In this document: positions 1 through 11,905 of the stretch, piece by piece
Layout: the number at the start of each line of letters is the position of its first letter
How positions within the stretch are numbered: the stretch's first letter is position 1
DNA from: Apostichopus japonicus
Lineage: Eukaryota; Echinodermata; Holothuroidea; Aspidochirotida; Stichopodidae
Direction: 5' to 3'
DNA: 64,000 bases
Assembly (NCBI RefSeq): GCF_037975245.1
Contig: NC_092582.1
Span: 20,794,577-20,858,576, forward strand
Position numbers and translations under genes: made by a program
Notes under the pieces: model-generated
Told to the model about the DNA's origin: nothing
Database searches by the model: none
The model's input: the letters and a program-made list of their open reading frames with translations, nothing else

Positions 1-3000
1 GGGAACATTCGATTTATCGGTCCCACACAATCGATTTATCGGTACCGCACATTCGATTTATCGGTATCGCAAATTCGATTTATCGGTATCGCACTTTCGA
101 TTTATCGCTACCGCACTTTCGATTTATCGGTACCGCACATTCGATTAATCGGTATCGTTAATTGGATTTATCGGTATCGCACACTCGATTTATCGGTACC
201 GCACATTCGATTTATCGGTACCGCACATTCGATTAATGGGTATCGCACATTCCATTTATCGGTATCGCACAATCGATTTATCGGTACTGCAGGTTCTATT
301 TATCGGTACCGCATATTCGTTTAATCGGTCATGCACAATCGAATTATCGGTGCCTGACAATCGATTTATTGGTACCGCACGTTCGATTTATCGGTCCCGC
401 ACAATCGATTTATCGGTACCGCACTTTTAATTTATCGGTACCGCACATTCGATTAATCGGTACCGCACATTCGATTTATCGGTATCTAACATTCGATTTA
501 TCGTATCGCACATTCGACTTATCGGTACCGCACATTCTATTTATCGGTCCCGCACAATCGATTTATCGGTACCGCACATTCGATATATCGGTATCGCAAA
601 TTCCATTTATCGGTATCGCACAATGGATTTATCGGTACTGCAGGTCCGATTTATCGGTACCGCATATTCGATTATTCGGTAACGCACAATCGAATTTTCG
701 GTACCGCACAATAGATTTATCAGGACCGCACATTTGCTTTATCGGTATCGCACGTTCTATTTATCGGTTCCGCACATTCGATTTATCGGTATCGCACCAC
801 AATATCGATTAATCGGTCTCGCACATTCGATTTATCGGTATCGCACATTCGATGTATAGGTACCGCACATTCGATTTATCGGTACCGCACAATAGATTTA
901 TCGGTACCGCACATTCGATTTATCGGTTCCGCACAATCGATTTATCGGTACCGCACATTCGATTTATCGGTATCGCACATTCTATTTATTGTCATCGCAC
1001 ATTCGATTTATCGGTACCGCACATTCGATTTATCGATAAAGCACATTTGATTTATCTCTACCGCACATTCGATTAATCGGTTTCGCACATTCGATTTATC
1101 GGTACCGCACAATAGATTTATCGGTACCGCACATTCGATTAATCGGTACAGCACAATCGATTTATCGGTACCGCACATTCGATTTATGGGTACCACAATA
1201 TCGATTTATCGGTATCGCACATTCGATTTATCGGTACCCCACAATTGATTTATCAGTTAGGGAACATTCGATTTATCGGTACCACACAATCGATTTATCG
1301 GTACCGCACATTCGATTTATCGGTATCGCAAATTCGATTTATCGGTATCGCACTTTCGATTTATCGCTACCGCACTTTCGATTTATCGGTACCGCACATT
1401 CGATTAATCGGTATCGTTAATTGGATTTATCGGTATCGCACGCTCGATTTATCGGTACCGCACATTCGATTTATCGGTACCGCACATTCGATTAATGGGT
1501 ATCGCACATTCCATTTATCGGTATCGCACAATCGATTTATCGGTACTGCAGGTTCTATTTATCGGTACCGCATATTCGTTTAATCGGTCATGCACAATCG
1601 AATTATCGGTGCCTGACAATCGATTTATTGGTACCGCACGTTCGATTTATCGGTCCCGCACAATCGATTTATCGGTACCGCACATTCTATTAATCGGTAT
1701 CGTTAATTCGATTTATCGGTATCGCACATTCGATTTATCGATACCGCACATTCGATTTATCGGTACCCCACAATTGATTTATCAGTTAGGGAACATTCGA
1801 TTTATCGGTCACACACAATCGATTTATCGGTACCGCACATTCGATTTATCGGTATCGCAAATTCGATTTATCGGTATCGCACTTTCGATTTATCGCTACC
1901 GCACTTTCGATTTATCGGTACCGCACATTCGATTAATCGGTATCGTTAATTGGATTTATCGGTATCGCACACTCGATTTATCGGTACCGCACATTCGATT
2001 TATCGGTACCGCACATTCGATTGATCTCTATCGCACATTCTATTTATCGGGATCGCACATTCGACTTATCGGTACCGCACATTCGATTTATCGGTATCGC
2101 ACATTCGATTTATCGATACCGCACAATCGATTCATCGCTACCGCACTTTCGAATTATCGGTACAGGACATTCCATTTATCGGTATCGCACATTCGATTTA
2201 TCGATACCGCACCTTCGATTTATCTGTACCGCACAATTGATTTATCAGTTTCGCACATTCGATTTATCGATACCGCACATTCTATTAATCGGTATCGTTA
2301 ATTCGATTTATCGGTATCGCACATTCGATTTATCGATACCGCACATTCGATTTATCGGTACCCCACAATTGATTTATCAGTTAGGGAACATTCGATTTAT
2401 CGGTCACACACAATCGATTTATCGGTACCGCACATTCGATTTATCGGTATCGCAAATTCGATTTATCGGTATCGCACTTTCGATTTATCGCTACCGCACT
2501 TTCGATTTATCGGTATCGCACATTCGATTTATCGATACCGCACAATCGATTCATCGCTACCGCACTTTCGAATTATCGGTACAGGACATTCCATTTATCG
2601 GTATCGCACATTCGATTTATCGATACCGCACCTTCGATTTATCTGTACCGCACAATTGATTTATCAGTTTCGCACATTCGATTTATCGATACCGCACATT
2701 CTATTAATCGGTATCGTTAATTCGATTTATCGGTATCGCACATTCGATTTATCGATACCGCACATTCGATTTATCGGTACCCCACAATTGATTTATCAGT
2801 TAGGGAACATTCGATTTATCGGTCACACACAATCGATTTATCGGTACCGCACATTCGATTTATCGGTATCGCAAATTCGATTTATCGGTATCGCACTTTC
2901 GATTTATCGCTACCGCACTTTCGATTTATCGGTATCGCACATTCGATTTATCGATACCGCACAATCGATTCATCGCTACCGCACTTTCGAATTATCGGTA

Positions 3001-4061
3001 CAGGACATTCCATTTATCGGTATCGCACATTCGATTTATCGATACCGCACCTTCGATTTATCTGTACCGCACAATTGATTTATCAGTTTCGCACATTCGA
3101 TTTATCGATACCGCACATTCTATTAATCGGTATCGTTAATTCGATTTATCGGTATCGCACATTCGATTTATCGATACCGCACATTCGATTTATCGGTACC
3201 CCACAATTGATTTATCAGTTAGGGAACATTCGATTTATCGGTCACACACAATCGATTTATCGGTACCGCACATTCGATTTATCGGTATCGCAAATTCGAT
3301 TTATCGGTATCGCACTTTCGATTTATCGCTACCGCACTTTCGATTTATCGGTACCGCACATTCGATTAATCGGTATCGTTAATTGGATTTATCGGTATCG
3401 CACACTCGATTTATCGGTACCGCACATTCGATTTATCGGTACCGCACATTCGATTAATGGGTATCGCACATTCCATTTATCGGTATCGCACAATCGATTT
3501 ATCGGTACTGCAGGTTCTATTTATCGGTACCGCATATTCGTTTAATCGGTCATGCACAATCGAATTATCGGTGCCTCACAATCGATTTATTGGTACCGCA
3601 CGTTCGATTTATCGGTCCCGCACAATCGATTTATCGGTACCGCACTTTTAATTTATCGGTACCGCACATTCGATTAATCGGTACCGCACATTCGATTTAT
3701 CGGTATCTAACATTCGATTTATCGTATCGCACATTCGACTTATCGGTACCGCACATTCTATTTATCGGTCCCGCACAATCGATTTATCGGTACCGCACAT
3801 TCGATTTATCGGTATCGCAAATTCCATTTATCGGTATCGCACAATGGATTTATCGGTACTGCAGGTCCGATTTATCGGTACCGCATATTCGATTATTCGG
3901 TAACGCACAATCGAATTTTCGGTACCGCACAATAGATTTATCAGGACCGCACATTTGCTTTATCGGTATCGCACGTTCTATTTATCGGTTCTGCACATTC
4001 GATTTATCGGTACCGCACATTCGATTTATCGGTACCGCACCACAATATCGATTAATCGGTC
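1..4061. repeat. Long-range duplications within satellite block 1
   Basis: The variant pattern beginning GGGAACATTCG at the first base recurs at 1260 and again at 3222. The segment 236-430 reappears unchanged at 1495 and nearly so at 3457. Positions 369-812 correspond to 3590-4061 with few changes. These offsets (1,259 and 3,221 bp) show that large multi-monomer blocks were copied, as expected from unequal exchange in a satellite. Confidence 0.8.
2088..3344. repeat. 419-bp higher-order repeat, three copies
   Basis: The marker TTAGGGAACATTCG occurs at 2381, 2800 and 3219, exactly 419 bp apart, and the variants between the markers repeat in the same order. 419 bp is nineteen 22-bp monomers plus one base. 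Copies are nearly identical, so the amplification is recent. Confidence 0.88.
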
Positions 4062-7000
4062 TCGCACATTCGATTTATCGGTATCGCACATTCGATGTAT
4101 AGGTACCGCACATTCGATTTATCGGTACCGCACAATAGATTTATCGGTAACGCACATTCTATTTATCGATACCGCACCTTCGATTTATCTGTACCGCACA
4201 ATTGATTTATCAGTTTCGCACATTCGATTTATCGATACCGCACATTCCATTAATCGGTATCGTTAATTCGATTTATCGGTATCGCACATTCGATTTATCG
4301 GTACCGCACATTCGATTTATCGGTACCGTACATTCGATTAATGGGTATCGCACATTCCATTTATCGGTACCGCACAATCGATTTATCGGTACTGCAGGTC
4401 CTATTTATCGGTACCGCATATTCGTTTAATCGGTCATGCACAATCGAATTATCGGTGCCGCACAATCGATTTATTGGTACCGCACGTTCGATTTATCGGT
4501 CCCGCACAATCGATTTATCGCTACCGCACATTCGATTTATGGGTACCACAATATCGATTTATCGGTATCGCACATTCGACTTATCGGTACCGCACATTCG
4601 ATTTATCGGTATCGTAAATTCGATTTATGGGTACCGCACAATCATCTAATCGGTACCGCACAATCGATTTATCGGTACCGCACGATCGATGTATCGGTTC
4701 CGCACAATCGATTTATCGGTACCGCACTTTCGATTTATCGGTACCGCACATTCGACTAATCGGTGACGTTAATTCGATTTATCGGTATCGCACATACGAT
4801 TTATCGGTACCGCACGTTCGATTGATCGGTACCGCCTATTTGATTGATCGGTTACCGCACATTCGATTTATCGGTACCGCACATTCGATGTGTCGGTACA
4901 GCACATTCGATTTATCGGTATCGTAAATTCGATTTATCGGCATTGCACTTTCGATTTATCGGTACCGCACATTCGATTTATCGGTACCGCACAATCGATT
5001 TATCGGTACTGCACTTTCGATTTATCGGTATCTAACATTCAATTTATCTGTATCGCACATTCGACTTATCGGTATCGCACATTGGATTTATAGGTATCGC
5101 ACATTCGATTAATCGGTACAGCACATTCGATTTATCGGTATCGAACCTTCGATTTATCGGTACCGCACATTCGATTGATCGGTACCGCACATTTGATTTA
5201 TCGGTTACCGCACATTCGATTTATCGGTACCGCACATTCCATTTATCGGTACCGCACATTCGATGTATCGGTACCGCACATTCGATGTATCGGTACCGCA
5301 CATTCGATTTATCGGTATCGTAAATTCGATTTATCGGTATTGCACTTTCGATTTATCGGTATCGCACATTCGATTAATAGTTATCGCACGTTCGATTAAT
5401 CGGTACCGCACTTTCGATTTATCGGTACCGCACTTTCGATTTATCGGTACCGCACATTCGATTTATCGGTATCGTAAATTCGTTTTATCGGTATTGAACA
5501 TTCGATTCATCGGTATCGCACATACGATTAATGTTTATCGCATATTCGATTATTCTGTAACGCACAATCGAATTATCGGTACCGCACAATAGATTTATCG
5601 GGACCGCACATTCGCTTTATCGGTATCGCACGTTCGAATTATCGGTACCGCACATTCGATTTATCGGTATCGCACATTCGATTTATCGATACCGCACAAT
5701 CGATTCATCGCTACCGCACTTTCTAATTATCGGTACAGGACATTCCATTTATCGATATCGCACATTCGATTTATCGATACCGCACCTTCGATTTATCTGT
5801 ACCGCACAATTGATTTATCAGTTAGGGAACATTCGATTTATCAGTCCCGCACAATCGATTTATCGATACCGCACTTTCGATTTATCGATACCGCACATTC
5901 CATTAATCGGTATCGTTAATTCGATTAATCGGTATCGCACATTCGATTTATCGGTACCGCACATTCGATTTATCGGTACCGCACATTCGATTAATGGGTA
6001 TCGCACATTCCATTTATCGGTATCGCACATTCGATTTATCCGTACCGCACATTCGACTTATCGGTATCGCACATTGGATTTATCGGTATCGCACATTCGA
6101 TTAATCGGTACAGCACATTCGATTTATCGGTATCGCACCTTCGATTTATCGGTACCGCACATTCGATTGATCGGTACCGCACATTTGATTAATCGGTTAC
6201 CGCACATTCGATTTATCGGTACCGCACATTCGATTGATCGGTACCGCACATTTGATTTATCGGTTACCGCACATTCGATTTATCGGTACCGCACATTCGA
6301 TTTATCGGTACCGCACATTCGATTTATCGGTATCGTAAATTCGATTTATCGGTATTGCACTTTCGATTCATCGGTATCGCACATTCGATTAATAGTTATC
6401 GCACGTTCGATTAATCGGTACCGCACTTTCGATTCATCGGTACCGCACCCTTCGATTTATCGGTACCGCACATTCGATTTATCCGTATCGCACATTCGAT
6501 TCATCGTTAACGCACGTTCCGTTTATCGGTACCGCACTTTCGATTTATCGGTACTGCAAATTCGATTAATGGGTATTGTGAATTCGATTTATCGGTACCG
6601 CACATTCGATTAATAGGTATCGCACATTCTATTTATCGTTACCGCACATTCGGTTTATCGGTATCGCAAATTTCATTTATCGGTATCGCACATTCGATTT
6701 ATCTTTATCGTAAATTCGATTTATGGGTATACCGCACAATCGTTTTATCGGTAGCGCACTATCGATTTATCGGTACCGCACATTCGATTAATCGTTATCG
6801 TTAATTCGATTTATCGGTATCGCACTTTCTATTTATCGGTATCGCACATTCGATTAATCGGTATCGTAAATTCGATTGATCGGTATAGCACATTCGATTT
6901 ATTGGTATCGCACATTCGATTTATCGGTACCGCACATTCGATTTTTCGGTACCGCACAATCGATTTATCGGTACCGTTCATTCGATTTATCAGTATCGCA

Positions 7001-7132
7001 CATTAGATTTATCGGTACCGCACATTCGATTTATCGGTATCGCACATTCTATTTATCGGTATCGCACTTTCTATTTATCGGTATCGCACATTCGATTAAT
7101 CGGTATCGTTAATTCGATTGATCGGTATCGCA

Positions 7133-7390
7133 CACTGAAAAAATAAACTAGTCAATATTACCACGGACTGACGTTAAATTAGTCTGTAACGTTAGTCAAT
7201 GCACATGGACTAGCAAAAATCTTTGTTACATCGCTGCTTCTTAGTCAGTTTACACTGACTAAGGAAAATATAGTCGCAGCTTAGTCGGTGGCGACGGACT
7301 AAGGTATTTTAACCCATGGACTAAGAACGATACGGACACCCGATTTACGCCATAATCGTAGCTTAGTCGGTGTCGACGGACTAATGTATT
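7133..7390. repeat. Left end of element 1: terminal repeat and subterminal TAGTC/GACTA array
   Basis: After CACTGAAAA the sequence holds repeated ACTAGTC, TTAGTC, GACTAA and CTTAGTCGG words in both orientations. Pairs such as CTTAGTCGGTGGCGACGGACTAAG (seen near 7279 and again, as a variant, near 7362) can form hairpins. In CACTA elements, words like these are bound by the transposon's second protein; that role is inferred here. Confidence 0.75.
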
Positions 7391-9013
7391 TTAACCCAAT
7401 TCGATTCACTTCAATTTTGAAACCGAGAGGCAACGGCAGCTTGCTGGACTTGGCATAGTTTCATACGATCACTCTAAGCAACTTTCAACCGTAAATCACC
7501 CAAGAAGGTCTTTAGAAGAATGGAGGTATTAACTGCCATCATCGGCCTACCTGTTATTCCTTTAACTTGAAGGTAAAATTAAAGTTAATTGTTAGGCCAC
7601 TGGCACTAGTACTGTATTATGGTTAGTGTAACGCTACCGTTGTCACGCTGGCGTTTCGCAATACACAAGTGCAATGACAGTGAGTAGCCTATAGGCTTCT
7701 ACTGGGTACTGCAGTGCATTCTCAACACTAAAGTGTGCATTCTAAACACCAATTAACAATGTGTTATTTGTGTATTGGGCTAGATTGAACAGTGGCACAT
7801 AATCTTCTAATTTATTCCCAAACAAATGCTGGAACTATAATTCTCAATAGTTTATTTGAAGTCTACACTCATTTAGTAAAGATTTCCTGCAATTTCCCAT
7901 GTGAATCTAAATGGTTAGGCTTTGTGATATTGAATAAGCAAGGCTAGACCTTCAAACGTACAGTCACAGTAGGCTGAACAAATTATGTTGGCTAGTCAAC
8001 GGTATTATATGTTGCGAGCAGTCAGGATGCACGCTTCAGTTCTATTTAACCTTTTCATTTATCATTTTTTAGTATTTAATTTCCGGTCACGCCCAGGAAA
8101 CAATTGCGACATTCCTTCACGGTCGACTTGTTTACTGTAAGAAGTATTAACCGTTTTTTCTCAGGAAAGCTTGATAGTCTGAAGTTATTATAACATGTGC
8201 TTTAAGTATACTACCAAAAGAGTAAGTTGTTGTATTTGTATTGATATTTTATGTAGAAGTAACGGAAAATTTAGTATGTTTAGTTTGGTCTAATTGCACG
8301 TTTTTTTTCTGTCCAATGTAGTGCAGGGTTCACTTGCGCGAATTCAAATTATTCTGTATATGTATATGCATCGATTCGTAGATTATGATGTTTTTTGACA
8401 TTTATTTGTAATTCAAGCATATCTGTTTAGTAGCAAAGTTTAAAGGTTAAGATTAATTAGTTTTCTCTTTTTGATCCTAGATTGAATGAAACTCATTGAC
8501 GTAAATAATAGATCAGATCATACAGTTTAACGCAGTTCCTAAAACTCTGGGTATTCTCTAGTCTTCGCCGGTCCATTATATACTTTAGTACTACTAGTAA
8601 GACTAAATCAAAACGACCGAAAGACAAAATTAGTGCAACAAAGTACTGATTCTCCTCTAGCCTAGGTCTAAACAGGCTTGTTATGTGAGCAAGCAAAATA
8701 ACAACTAAAAACGATTATGCCTATAAATAAGTTGGCTCAGTGCATTTCTGTTTCTAAAATTTTATATTTTTAAAGATCATAAAAACAAACAAAGATTTAG
8801 CCCATGTTTTATTATCTCTGTATTCTAGGCATTTGATTCTGGTTGCAATGGTGATGACACTCTCGTTCAAATTTTCAGCTTTATACAGTCTGCTTCAAAC
8901 TTTGGGATTGTTTTTTGAGACTATAGTGGAAGCAAATCTCACATAACTTTGTGGTGACAACTTTTTTTTTTTCTTTTTCAAATGATGAATACTTTGCTGT
9001 TTCTTTTTTCCAG
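7391..9013. other. Element 1 interior without a recognisable gene
   Basis: This is AT-rich unique sequence. Short ORFs here have no recognisable motif and no splice context. Most of the first kilobase is retained in the element-2 copy (from 27300), which lacks the stretch around 7981-8104. I see no gene. Confidence 0.6.
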
Positions 9014-9202
9014 CAGGAATTGAAAAGCCAAATATCTAAGTCAAGGGTGAGGTTTCCTGTGATGTACGACACCAGTGTGGAGGCAACAACAGAAGAGGAG
9101 AACTGTGTTATATATGGCTTAAAGACATGTTTTAAGATGATATATTGGTACCCTTCGCAGAACAAAAGAGTTTATCCAAGAGTCCAAAAAGCAAAGGAAC
9201 AG
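9014..9202 (+). pseudogene. Possible internal exon in element 1
   Basis: A pyrimidine-rich tract ending CCAG (to 9013) precedes 63 open codons that end CAG before the donor-like GTACTATAG. The peptide begins QELKSQISKSRVRF and includes NCVIYGLKTCFKMIYWYP. I do not recognise a domain. Its frame is compatible with joining to the putative terminal exon at 11144-11224. The region is deleted from element 2, so conservation cannot be judged. It may be a remnant of a captured host gene or of the element's own second gene. Confidence 0.35.
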
Positions 9203-9361
9203 GTACTATAGAGAAAAAAAATGGAAGAGTGAGTTTAACTATTGTACCCAACTGTTTAATGATATTAAAGATACTTTTCATAACCTGTTTGAAAAAAACA
9301 GTCTAGTATATCATTTACGTGCAAGCTTCATAAGTTTGGTCAAATTTTCACTGATCTGTAG

Positions 9362-10888
9362 AGCGGGAGTCCAGAGGGTTTGGTTAGCTGGAAAGGTAAC
9401 CAATTGCCTGGTACATCACAATGTTCACAATGCATTCCTGTATATGAAACCTGACGACTGGCAAGCCGACTGTGGTGGATGTGGCTGGGAGAGCAATTTT
9501 AAAGTCACCTAATAGCTAACCTAGATCAGCTTTCATGGTAACCACATCAAAGTAAGAACAATGTGTCAGGTATGGCCCCAAGAGCAACAAATGGCCATCG
9601 CCAGTAATTATTGGTGGTGGGGTACCCCTGCCAGTGATCAACAATTGACCCCTCACGGCTGACCTAGGTCAGCTCATGAGGTAACCACTTGAAACCTACT
9701 GGAAAATGTTGGTTAGGACTTCAGATAAAAGGGATGGGCATTGCCAGTAATTTTTATTGGTGGGGTACCCCTGCCAGTAGACCCCCAATATGCCCATCCC
9801 CTCATTGACCTAGGTGAGCTCATGATTTGACCAGTTGAAACCTACAGGAAAATGATAGGTATCACTTCATATGTAAGGATGGGCATTTCCAGTATTTTAT
9901 ATTGGTGGGCCACCACTGCCAGAGTCCGCCCATCCCTTACATATAGAGTCCTGTCAATCATTTTCCAGTAGTTTTCAACTGGTTAAATCATGAGCTGACC
10001 TAGATCAATGAGGGGGGGGGGGCATTTTGGGGGTCTACTGGCAGGGGTACCCCACTAATATAAATTACTGGAAATGCCCATCCCTTACATATAGAGTCCT
10101 GCCAATCATTTAACAGTAGTTTTCAACTGGTTACCTCATGAGCTAATCTAGGTCAATGGGGGATGGGCATTTTGGGGGTCTACTGGCAGGGTTACCCCAC
10201 CAATGTAATTGACTAGAAATGCCCATCCCTTACATATGAAGGGATACCTATCATTTTCCAGTAATTTTTCAACTGGTTATCTCATGAGCTGACCTAGGTC
10301 AATGAGGGAATGGGCATTTTGGGGGTCTACTGGCAGGGGTACCCCCCCCCAACCTAAATTACTGGAAATGCCCATCCCTTACATATGAAGTGATACCATT
10401 TTCCAGTAGTTTTCAACTGGTTACATCATGAGCTCATCTAGGTCAATGAGGGGATGGGCATTTTGGGGGTCTACTGGCAGGGGTACCCCACCAATAAAAA
10501 TTACTGGCAATGCCCATCAGTTGTATCTGAAGTCCTAACCAACATTTTCCAGTAGGTTTCAAGTGGTTACCTCATGAGCTGACCTAGGTCAGCCTTGAGG
10601 GGTCAATTAAAGATCACTGGCAGGGGTACCCCACCACCAATAATTACTGGCAATGGCCATTTGTTGCTCTTGGGGCCATACCTGACACATTGTACTTACT
10701 TTGATGTGTTACCATGAAAACTGATCTAGGTTAGCTATCAGGTGACTTTAAAATTGCTCTCCCAGCCACACTCACCACAGTCGGTTTGCCAGTCGTCTGG
10801 TTTCATATACAGGAATGCACTGTGAACATTGTGATGTACAAGGCAATTGGTTACCTTCCCAGCTAACCAAACCCTCTGGGCTCCCGGT
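9362..10888. repeat. Large imperfect inverted repeat in element 1
   Basis: Positions 9362-9925 pair with the reverse complement of 10331-10888. The arms are about 560 bp with scattered mismatches and are separated by about 405 bp. The outer part of each arm contains the same short coding-like sequence (VWLAGKVTNCLVHH in one frame) facing outward-in. The arms could extrude as a long hairpin and would give double-stranded RNA if transcribed. Element 2 keeps only the right arm. Confidence 0.85.
9600..10640. repeat. About 145-bp tandem repeats within the inverted repeat
   Basis: The marker TGGCAGGGGTACC and variants recur at 10039, 10184, 10331, 10475 and 10618, spacings of 143-147 bp. Three units in the opposite orientation lie at about 9620-9930 (CTGCCAGT near 9630 and 9769, and a diverged unit near 9920). 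Each unit also carries CATGAGCTGACCTAGGTCA, which contains the palindrome TGACCTAGGTCA. This is a minisatellite with a turning point near 9925-9935. Confidence 0.82.
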
Positions 10889-11143
10889 CTATTGGGATCA
10901 TTATTAACATGATTAACATAATTATTAAGCTTTGAAATGTAACTTGGTGTTATGCTGTTCAAAGCTAATAATTATTTGGTAAAGCTGCTATTCCTGGCTT
11001 ATAATTTGAGGGACCTAGATTTAAATGTATACCTCCCAATATGTTATAAAAGTTTAATGTAAATGTATGTTTATGATAATGTGAGTTATCATGTGCTATA
11101 TCTGTATCTGTGCTTACACGTATATCATATTTTCTGTTCACAG
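10889..11143. other. AT-rich spacer before the putative terminal exon
   Basis: Unique AT-rich sequence, closely matched in element 2 (28590-28836). It ends in the acceptor-like TTTTCTGTTCACAG. I see no gene. Confidence 0.5.
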
Positions 11144-11224
11144 GTCAATAATGGTGCAGATTTTGGCTTCCTGAAGACAAGTGGGAGGCCATTTGTAGCT
11201 AAGAGAAACACTCTTTGTTCGTGA
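11144..11224 (+). pseudogene. Putative 3'-terminal exon of element 1
   Basis: TTCTGTTCACAG precedes 26 open codons (VNNGADFGFLKTSGRPF followed by a basic tail) and a TGA, with an AATAAA about 235 bp downstream. The same exon is present in element 2 (28837-28917), where one codon change gives Ala to Val. No domain is recognised. It fits the end of a short gene carried by the element, but neither transcription nor the upstream exon is proven. Confidence 0.35.
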
Positions 11225-11459
11225 AGACTTAACTGGTGTCGATTTGGGGTACCACTTTAAAACGAAAGTCATGAGGAACCCTTGCCCAAGATTCAACTTT
11301 GCATTATTGTGCAGTGCTATTCTTTTGCGATTCATGTTTGATCCATTAACTTGTCTTAACTTTGTTGGAATAAAATCATATCTTCAGATTTTTGTTTACA
11401 GTGATTTCTTCTCTATCTGTCGAAAGTCAGCCTTTGTAGACATAAGAAGTTTTATCAGA

Positions 11460-11465
11460 AATAAA
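11460..11465 (+). terminator. Candidate polyadenylation signal AATAAA
   Basis: AATAAA lies downstream of the putative terminal exon and is conserved in element 2 at 29154-29159. Its function is inferred from position only. Confidence 0.4.
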
Positions 11466-11511
11466 TACTGCCAACGTACACATTATTTGTGTTTCTTCTG
11501 CTCTCTTTTCT

Positions 11512-11905
11512 TTCAGTGATGCTAGTCAGTGAAACTAGTCGGGTTTAATTCTTTCAGTGATTCTAGTCAGTGCAACTAGTCAGTCGATACCGACTAAGAA
11601 AGCTTAGTCGGAAGAGGTATCATCCTGACTAATGTAAAACCTGCTATAAACTAGTCGGTGGCTCATATAAATTAGTCGGTAAAGACCGACTAATGTCACC
11701 AACTAATGTAACTGACTAATATACATTTACCGACTAAGAAATTGTTGATCGACTAAGCTGACGGACTAAGATGACCGACTAAGAAATCCAACTGACTAAG
11801 GAATAAATTAGTCGGTATAGCAACTGACTAAGGCTATATTAGTCGTGAGAGGCACCAGATGGACTAACGTTAAGTTAGTCGGTGAACCGATTTAAGTTTT
11901 CAGTG
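11512..11905. repeat. Right end of element 1: subterminal TAGTCGG/CCGACTAA array
   Basis: Dozens of CCGACTAA, TTAGTCGG, ACTAGTCGG and GACTAAG words crowd the last 400 bp, ending GTTAGTCGGTGAACC and TTTTCAGTG. The array is denser than at the left end. In CACTA-type elements such asymmetric subterminal arrays are the binding region for transposon proteins; here that is inferred. Confidence 0.75.

Larger units (their letters stand above)
1..7132. repeat. 22-bp satellite array, block 1
   Basis: The block is a head-to-tail array of a 22-bp monomer, TTCGATTTATCGG followed by TA(C/T)CGCACA. The commonest variants swap ATTCGATT for AATCGATT, TTTAT for TTAAT, and ACCG for ATCG. Each monomer carries the 8-bp palindrome CGGTACCG (in the C variant) and three CpG dinucleotides. 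The consensus has no stop in any plus-strand frame; the TTAAT variant introduces TAA in one frame, which is where most apparent ORFs end. Single-base slips, for example GGTTACCG and CGCACCCTTCG, change phase locally. The array is interrupted at 7132 by a transposon and resumes at 11906. Confidence 0.97.
7133..11905. mobile_element. CACTG-ended DNA transposon (element 1), 4.8 kb
   Basis: The element starts CACTGAAAA and ends TTTTCAGTG, inserted inside a satellite monomer. The dinucleotide CA flanks both ends (7131-7132 and 11906-11907). If the outer C and G are counted as target, the duplication is GCAC instead. An unoccupied satellite site with the same flanks lies at 51861-51884. Both ends hold dense arrays of TTAGTCGG/CCGACTAA words, the subterminal structure typical of CACTA/EnSpm-like elements, whose ends also begin CACT. 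No intact transposase is present, so it is probably non-autonomous and mobilised in trans. A shorter relative lies at 27043-29599. Confidence 0.88.

Noticed and set aside
1257-1262. TTAGGG as a possible telomere repeat
   Set aside because: Single occurrences within satellite variants, not tandem.
1495-2301. Long plus-strand ORFs (up to about 268 codons) of FIGTAHSIYRYR-type repeats across the satellite blocks
   Set aside because: They are the frame-neutral translation of a 22-bp tandem repeat, occur in all frames, end wherever the TTAAT variant falls in frame, and have no gene context.
10738-10962. ORF of 74 codons on the minus strand in element 1, conserved in element 2 at 28431-28655
   Set aside because: Differences between the two copies are mostly amino-acid changing (at least five replacements against about one silent change), which looks neutral. 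It lies in the inverted repeat arm.
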